Shown here piece after piece: positions 59,346 through 64,000 of a stretch of DNA of 64,000 nt. Source of the DNA: Clostridiales bacterium VE202-21 (GTDB lineage: Bacteria > Bacillota > Clostridia > Lachnospirales > Lachnospiraceae); the NCBI GenBank assembly GCA_000509105.1, contig BAIF02000002.1, positions 34,120-98,119 on the forward strand, given 5' to 3'. The notes beneath the pieces are model-generated. The model saw nothing but the letters and a program-made list of their open reading frames with translations, had not been told where the DNA came from and made no database searches. The position numbers and the translations under genes were made by a program. How positions within the stretch are numbered: position 1 is the first letter of the stretch; every line of letters begins with the position of its first letter.

Positions 59346-60155
59346 TCAGCATTCAACTGCATGCAGGAAAATATCATTGAACTTCTCCAGTTCATCATAC
59401 ATGATGCCGTGGCCGCTTTCTTTCAGTGTATACAGACTGCTGCCGCTGATGCACTCATGCTGAATTTCTGCAAGGTCATTGGACACTACCACATCTTTTT
59501 CGCCATGAATGACCACCGTAGGCACATGCACGTAACAGAGATCATCCCTGCCGTCCTCATCCCGCAGAGACAGCGCACATTCAATCGTGCCGATAGCTGA
59601 AGCCGACATCGCTATCTGCCGGAACCAGTCGATAATACATGCGCTGTGCGGGCTGGCAAACAACTGTTGGCTGAATTCCTCTGCATACTGTGCCCGGTCC
59701 GTCTCAATCTGACAGATGATCTCATCAACCGCTTCTCTTGTCAGCCCATAAGGAAATCCGGGACGCTGTGTCCAACATGGAGCCGCGGCAGCCAGCAGAA
59801 GCAGCTTCTTTACCCCATATCCGCGGAACAGGCGCATATATCTCAGGCTGATCGCCCCTCCCATGGAGAATCCCACTAAGGTAAATGACCACAACCGCAG
59901 CCTTTTCACCACCTTGTGAATATCTGCCGCCATCTGGTCATAACTATAGCCGCACCCTGGAACATCAGACATCCCAAAACCTCTCAGATCCAAAGCCACA
60001 ACCCGGTATCCCATGCGAACCAGAATCGGAATCTGATACTCATAAATTTTATGGGACAGAGGCCAGCCATGAACCAAAAGTACAGTCTCTGTCCCGCCAC
60101 AGTTATAATCATATACCGCTATCTTTACTCCATCCGTAGAATTAACATAAAACAT
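59346..60155 (-). CDS. Alpha/beta hydrolase, haloperoxidase/esterase-like
   Basis: ATG 60155 (MFYVNSTDGVKIAVY) is chosen because GGAG lies 12 bases upstream, and the ATG at 60167 is directly against it. The 269-residue protein has the oxyanion motif LVHGWPLSHK, RGFGMSD, nucleophile elbow VGFSMGGAISL, and the Asp and His (HGEKDVVVS, SGHGIMYDE). The substrate is unknown. The 173 bp between it and tatD contain GC-rich hairpins (GCCGG/CCGGC near 60260) and no gene. Confidence 0.87.
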   Translation of the reverse strand: MFYVNSTDGVKIAVYDYNCGGTETVLLVHGWPLSHKIYEYQIPILVRMGYRVVALDLRGFGMSDVPGCGYSYDQMAADIHKVVKRLRLWSFTLVGFSMGGAISLRYMRLFRGYGVKKLLLLAAAAPCWTQRPGFPYGLTREAVDEIICQIETDRAQYAEEFSQQLFASPHSACIIDWFRQIAMSASAIGTIECALSLRDEDGRDDLCYVHVPTVVIHGEKDVVVSNDLAEIQHECISGSSLYTLKESGHGIMYDELEKFNDIFLHAVEC

Positions 60156-60328
60156 AAAGTCACACATCTCCAGTTTATTTCTCTACACTATATGCAGAAA
60201 GATAAAAAACTGCTTACGGCTTCACGCCCGTTAAAATCTAACGATTCTTTCGGCGGCCGGACCAGGCGGCCGGCTAAGTTCTATGCCTTCTCAGGCATCT
60301 TCCTGAGTTCCATGTATGACAATACCAT

Positions 60329-61093
60329 CTATAGTAAGTTGTAAAGCCTTCTGGCATTTTTTTCTGTCTGTTCTACCACCTCGTCATAAGATAACTGCTT
60401 CAGTACTGCGATCTGCTCTGCTACATAGACCAGGTTTAAAGAAGAGTTTCGTTTGCCCCTGTTCGGAACCGGCGCAAGATACGGACAATCCGTCTCAAGC
60501 AGCAGGTATTCCAGCGGAGTCTCCTCCACCACTTCCTTCAGTTTTCTGGAATTCTTAAACGTGACAACGCCCCCCACGCCAATATAGAACCCCATCTTCA
60601 CGTATTCCCTTGCCATCTCAGCTGAATAAGAGAAACAGTGAATCACGCCCTCAAGTCCCAGGGCATGTTCCTTCATAATCTGAAGCGTATCCGCAGCCGC
60701 TTCCCGGCTATGGATAATGACCGGCATTTCCAGCTCCCGGGCCAGCTCCAGCTGGCGGATAAACCATTTCTTCTGAACCTCATGACTCTCATTGTCCCAG
60801 TAATAGTCCAGCCCAATCTCTCCTACCGCAACCATCTTTTCTTCCTGGAGAACCGCCCGGAGCCTCCTAAAATTTTCTTCATTCAGTTCCCCCACATCAT
60901 CGGGGTGCACTCCTGCTGCCCCGTATATGAAAGGATATCTTGCAGTCAGTGCCCTGACATCCTCCCAGGATGCCACATCGGAACCTGCATTAACAATAGT
61001 CCCAACGCCGCCCTCCTGCATGGAACATAAAAGGGAATCCCTGTCCTCATCAAACTGTTCATCATCATAATGTGCATGTGTATCAAATATCAT
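60329..61093 (-). CDS. tatD: TatD-family metal-dependent deoxyribonuclease
   Basis: The 254-residue TIM-barrel protein has the metal ligands in FDTHAHYDD, GEIGLDYYWDN, VIIHSREA, IHCFSYSAE and LETDCPYLAP. Members have 3'-5' exonuclease or D-tyrosyl/Ycf-like activities. GGGAGG precedes the ATG. The usual clostridial order with rsmA nearby is partly kept here, with a hydrolase gene between. Confidence 0.93.
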   Translation of the reverse strand: MIFDTHAHYDDEQFDEDRDSLLCSMQEGGVGTIVNAGSDVASWEDVRALTARYPFIYGAAGVHPDDVGELNEENFRRLRAVLQEEKMVAVGEIGLDYYWDNESHEVQKKWFIRQLELARELEMPVIIHSREAAADTLQIMKEHALGLEGVIHCFSYSAEMAREYVKMGFYIGVGGVVTFKNSRKLKEVVEETPLEYLLLETDCPYLAPVPNRGKRNSSLNLVYVAEQIAVLKQLSYDEVVEQTEKNARRLYNLL

Positions 61094-61123
61094 AAGTGAC
61101 CTCCCTGGTATACAATATCATAT

Positions 61124-61153
61124 AAAAACCGGACCCTGCATAAGAGGGTCCGG
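61124..61153 (-). terminator. Terminator of the propeller-protein transcript
   Basis: CCGGACCCT with AGGGTCCGG (61129-61153) followed by TTTTTATA on the minus strand. Confidence 0.92.
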
Positions 61154-61171
61154 CCCCAATCGCTTCCACGA

Positions 61172-63292
61172 TTATAGCACAATATCATCCACCTTTTCAA
61201 ATGTATCCATCCGGAAAGATTCAACAGTATTGCCAGCCACTAGATAGAAAGTATCTTTGCTGAACATTCCGCGCCCTTCCGAATATCCGCTCAGTTCCCG
61301 TTCAAAAATACACTGGAACCCTTTTTCCTTGTCGTAGGAGAACAAGTAATACTTCTGGCTCTGTCCGTAAGCAGCAAATCCGATCAGATTCCTGTCCGTA
61401 TTAATCAGAGCCGCTTTGTAGTTGTAAGAAACGTTTGTAGAGTAACAATCCTCCATCACATACTTTTCGATCTCCTTCACATCGGAGGGATCCGAGATAT
61501 CAAACATGGACAGCTTCACGCCCTCCGTAGTGGTTCCTGTCTCATCCACATCCATCCCGATCCCGAGCAGCAGCCCCTCACCATATGGATGAAGATAATC
61601 CGAGAATCCGGGTATCTTCAGGGCCCCGATCACTTCCGGCTTCTCCGGATTGGACAAATCAACAGAAAACAGCGGATCCACCTGCTTGAATGTCACAAAA
61701 TATCCCGTGCTGCCCATAAACCTCGCCGAATACACCTGCTCATCTTCTGCAAGCCCTTCAATTTTTCCCAGTTCATTCAAATTTTCGTCCAATACATAGA
61801 GTGAATTGCTGTCCTTCTTTGTGGATTTGGAAGAAAACGGGGACTCTCCAAACGTTACGATCGGAAACGGGCCTGCACTGCCTGTAGGGCTGACTGTAGT
61901 TACCAGCCGCAGTTTTCCCTCATACTCATCAATACTGAACGAATCGTTTAATGTGCCGTCGATCCGCGTCTGTCCCACTGCCTCCAAAGTACCGTCCTTA
62001 TAAGCCACCTTACGGATACAGGTCTGTGTTACATCGGACTCCTCGGAATTATAATAGGATTCACAAACATAGATGCTGCTTCCGCTAACATACACAAGCC
62101 CGGAACTTCCGAATACCGCTTTGCTGTCCAGCTTCCTGCCGGGATCCTTCAGGGAAAAAGCAGAGATGACGGTATACTGGTATCCCCGCACATACTGCGG
62201 CAGCAGAATGCTTCCGCTGTCAATGGCCTTTCCCTGCACCTGGGGAATGTATAAATCAATATCGTTCCTTGCAGCCGAAACCTCGGCGTTAAAATTGCTG
62301 AACAGGTATACATAGTCTCCCGTCACACGTACCGTATAAAAGCTGCCGCTCTGTGTAATCTTTCCCACAGATTTGGGCTTCTCCGGGTTGCTGACGTCAT
62401 AAGTCTCTGCCACAGTGTACTGCTTGTAGGTACCGTCATATCCCTCATTGCCGTCATTGTACTCGGTCTTCGTATACACAATAAGCAGTTTATCTCCCTT
62501 TATATAGATCTCAGAGATGTACTGGTCGTCCTCTAGCCTGATTGATCCCATCTCCTTCATCTCTTTATTCTCAATGTTGACAATCTGCACCTTCTGCCCA
62601 TTCAAGATATAAAGTTTCTTACCGTCCGTTTTAACGATATCCCCTTCCTCAACGCCCTCTTCCCTGATATTTGTATCCGAATAGGACGCGCCGCTGTCGG
62701 CAGCCCCCGCCGCAGATGTATCGGCTTTGCTCTCGGCAGATTCCGTGCGTGCTAAATTAGACGCACTGCCGTCGGCGGCACTGTCCACACTATACTGCTT
62801 CTGGAGCTCCTCCTGGCTCTTTTTCTCCGCCTCGATATATTTATAAATCTCATCATAGTCCCTGGCGGAAGCTATAACCGTATCAGATGTGCCCGAGGCC
62901 TCCGTATCCGCCTTGGCTTCATTCGTTCCTCCCGCGTCAGCGGCAGAAGTACTCTCAGTATTTAACATATCTTTATGACCCCCAAGACCGCCAAAAACGG
63001 CAATCCCCACAACAATCACACAGCAGGCTGCTGCTGCAGCTGCACTATACGCTGCCTTCCACCGGAAAGGTTTCTTCCCGCCTTTTTCAGTCAGCATCTT
63101 TTCTATATTCTCCGGTTTTAGAGATTCGGGGATCTCCACATCATCTGCCATCTCCCGGATCTGCTCCTCCACAGCCTGTTTTTCCACCCGTTCTTCTATT
63201 TTGTGCTCATCGGTCCTCTGTTCTTCTGTTTTGTTTCCCCTCGGATTCTCTCTCCCATTCTTCCCGTTTAAATCTTTCCCATCCAAACTCAT
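61172..63292 (-). CDS. Membrane-anchored beta-propeller domain protein (Beta_propel), partner of the ECF sigma factor
   Basis: The 706-residue protein has a charged cytoplasmic N-terminus (1-75) containing VEIPESLKPENIEKMLTEKG. A membrane helix follows (about 80-105, AAAAAACCVIVVGIAVFGGL), then a Ser/Ala/Asp-rich stalk and a C-terminal secreted propeller (GVEEGDIVKTDGKKLYILNG, KLRLVTTVSPTGSAG, YLHPYGEGLLLGIGMDVDET). It starts 14 bp after the sigma gene. The layout (cytoplasmic segment, one helix, external sensor, next to an ECF sigma) suggests an anti-sigma or sensor role; no classical zinc anti-sigma motif is seen. Confidence 0.82.
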   Translation of the reverse strand: MSLDGKDLNGKNGRENPRGNKTEEQRTDEHKIEERVEKQAVEEQIREMADDVEIPESLKPENIEKMLTEKGGKKPFRWKAAYSAAAAAACCVIVVGIAVFGGLGGHKDMLNTESTSAADAGGTNEAKADTEASGTSDTVIASARDYDEIYKYIEAEKKSQEELQKQYSVDSAADGSASNLARTESAESKADTSAAGAADSGASYSDTNIREEGVEEGDIVKTDGKKLYILNGQKVQIVNIENKEMKEMGSIRLEDDQYISEIYIKGDKLLIVYTKTEYNDGNEGYDGTYKQYTVAETYDVSNPEKPKSVGKITQSGSFYTVRVTGDYVYLFSNFNAEVSAARNDIDLYIPQVQGKAIDSGSILLPQYVRGYQYTVISAFSLKDPGRKLDSKAVFGSSGLVYVSGSSIYVCESYYNSEESDVTQTCIRKVAYKDGTLEAVGQTRIDGTLNDSFSIDEYEGKLRLVTTVSPTGSAGPFPIVTFGESPFSSKSTKKDSNSLYVLDENLNELGKIEGLAEDEQVYSARFMGSTGYFVTFKQVDPLFSVDLSNPEKPEVIGALKIPGFSDYLHPYGEGLLLGIGMDVDETGTTTEGVKLSMFDISDPSDVKEIEKYVMEDCYSTNVSYNYKAALINTDRNLIGFAAYGQSQKYYLFSYDKEKGFQCIFERELSGYSEGRGMFSKDTFYLVAGNTVESFRMDTFEKVDDIVL

Positions 63293-63306
63293 ATCTACAC
63301 CCCTTT

Positions 63307-63819
63307 CTACTGCAGCACACGGCGCATCTTATCCAGCGCCCGCGTCTTCTTCGAGCGGACTGTGGCCGGGTTCATCTCCATCATACCGCCGATCTCGTCG
63401 CTTTGATACCCGCCAAACACGGAAAATGCCACTATCATCCTCTCGTCTTCATTCAATATCAGGAATGCTTCACGCACATCATGAGCGCCTGCATAATCCC
63501 TCTCCGCCGCCGGCATCTCTGCCTCCAGCTCTTCTGTATGCCCCGTATCCCTTAACTTTTTCCTGCACCTGTTACTCAAAATCTTAAAAATCCAACTCCG
63601 GAAAGACGCTTCTTTCCTCAGGCTCCCAATATTCTCATAGGCAGATATCACAGCCTCGCTGACCGCATCCTCCGCATCCTGCGGATGTTTCAGCATATAA
63701 AGTGAAAATTTATACAGATCCACATAAATTCTCGCGTACAGTTCTGAGAATGCTTTCACATCACCTCTGCGGGCCTTCCTGATCAAGATCAGTTCCGAAC
63801 AGCTCTCATAATCATACAT
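63307..63819 (-). CDS. ECF-subfamily RNA polymerase sigma factor
   Basis: The start at ATG 63819 (MYDYESCSELILI) has AGGAGGGG upstream; the reading from 63867 is less favoured. The 170-residue protein has region 2 (AFSELYARIYVDLYKFSLYM, HPQDAEDAVSEAVISAY) and region 4 (RMIVAFSVFGGYQSDEIGGM, NPATVRSKKTRALDKMR). Its upstream DNA on the minus strand has GAACGG and CGTTC boxes about 20 bp apart (63881-63905), a possible autoregulated ECF promoter. It probably controls the downstream propeller gene and envelope functions. Confidence 0.9.
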   Translation of the reverse strand: MYDYESCSELILIRKARRGDVKAFSELYARIYVDLYKFSLYMLKHPQDAEDAVSEAVISAYENIGSLRKEASFRSWIFKILSNRCRKKLRDTGHTEELEAEMPAAERDYAGAHDVREAFLILNEDERMIVAFSVFGGYQSDEIGGMMEMNPATVRSKKTRALDKMRRVLQ

Positions 63820-64000
63820 CTGCACCCCTCCTCTCCTGCTCCGTATCACAGGAGCAGTTATAAACATTCATGAATGAGAACGAAATAGATATTATATTCC
63901 GTTCATACATATAAGAGTATCATAAACCATGGTTTGTTGCATTGGAAATGTTTTTTTTGCTGCGGGCGGGGATGAACAAGGGGGGCGCTTGTGAGCGGGA

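Overview
The window is chromosomal DNA of a Gram-positive anaerobe of the class Clostridia, most likely the family Lachnospiraceae. The evidence is the strong AGGAGG-type ribosome binding sites, lipobox substrate-binding proteins, YesM/YesN two-component pairs, a sortase-anchored surface glycosidase, a queT gene, and clostridial housekeeping genes (asnS fragment, citrate synthase, ksgA, tatD). No tRNA, rRNA or CRISPR array was seen.

Layout. (1) 1-1160: the 5' end of asnS and a Gfo/Idh/MocA oxidoreductase. (2) About 1472-13424: integrative element 1 (about 12 kb). It has a tyrosine integrase at its left end, a chain of small phage-like genes, a divergent ribbon-helix-helix/Uma2 module, a par-like type I toxin-antitoxin locus, a phage-type sigma factor, a primase-helicase and a candidate origin made of inverted GCGGAGG arrays. 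It sits in the leader of queT. Its 36-bp direct repeats are the 3' half of a queT leader RNA (probably a preQ1-type riboswitch), and it carries its own promoter and aptamer 5' half, so queT appears to have had its leader exchanged. (3) 13441-21179: queT, a membrane-anchored propeller/C39-like protein, a METTL25/GSTCD-like methyltransferase and an OmpR-type two-component system. (4) About 21365-29711: element 2 (about 8.3 kb), laid out like a phage-inducible chromosomal island: integrase, immunity repressor, divergent cro, RepA-like helicase, iteron-rich candidate origin, small genes, scaffold and major capsid. It has no portal, large terminase or tail genes. It also carries a second type I toxin-antitoxin locus and a non-coding array of short hairpins. 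(5) 29812-32490: a second sigma factor paralogous to that of element 1, an XRE regulator with three operators spaced 31 bp apart, and a GH25-LysM lysozyme. (6) 32881-54645: two parallel glycan-uptake loci. Each has an ABC importer (binding protein plus two permeases, no ATPase), a glycosidase and a YesM/YesN regulatory pair. The second also has a 1330-residue cell-wall-anchored GH29-like enzyme. (7) 55408-63819: a small charged protein, a lipase-like hydrolase, citrate synthase, ksgA, a second alpha/beta hydrolase, tatD, and an ECF sigma factor with a membrane propeller protein.

The most notable unexplained feature is a family of three nearly identical, promoter-proximal, terminator-ended RNAs of about 137-149 nt (32579, 54822, 55242). 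Their unpaired segments are invariant, including a CU-rich CUCCCCC tract, while the second hairpin and the terminator stem vary with compensating changes. I do not recognise this RNA family.

Several genes look damaged or unusual: a YesM kinase split by an in-frame TAA, a second YesM kinase with an apparent 1-nt frameshift at its start and a palindromic repeat inside its coding frame, a small phage gene with an in-frame TGA, and a RepA-like ATPase whose frame has no ATG/GTG/TTG before its P-loop. All calls are from reading the sequence; no database search was run.
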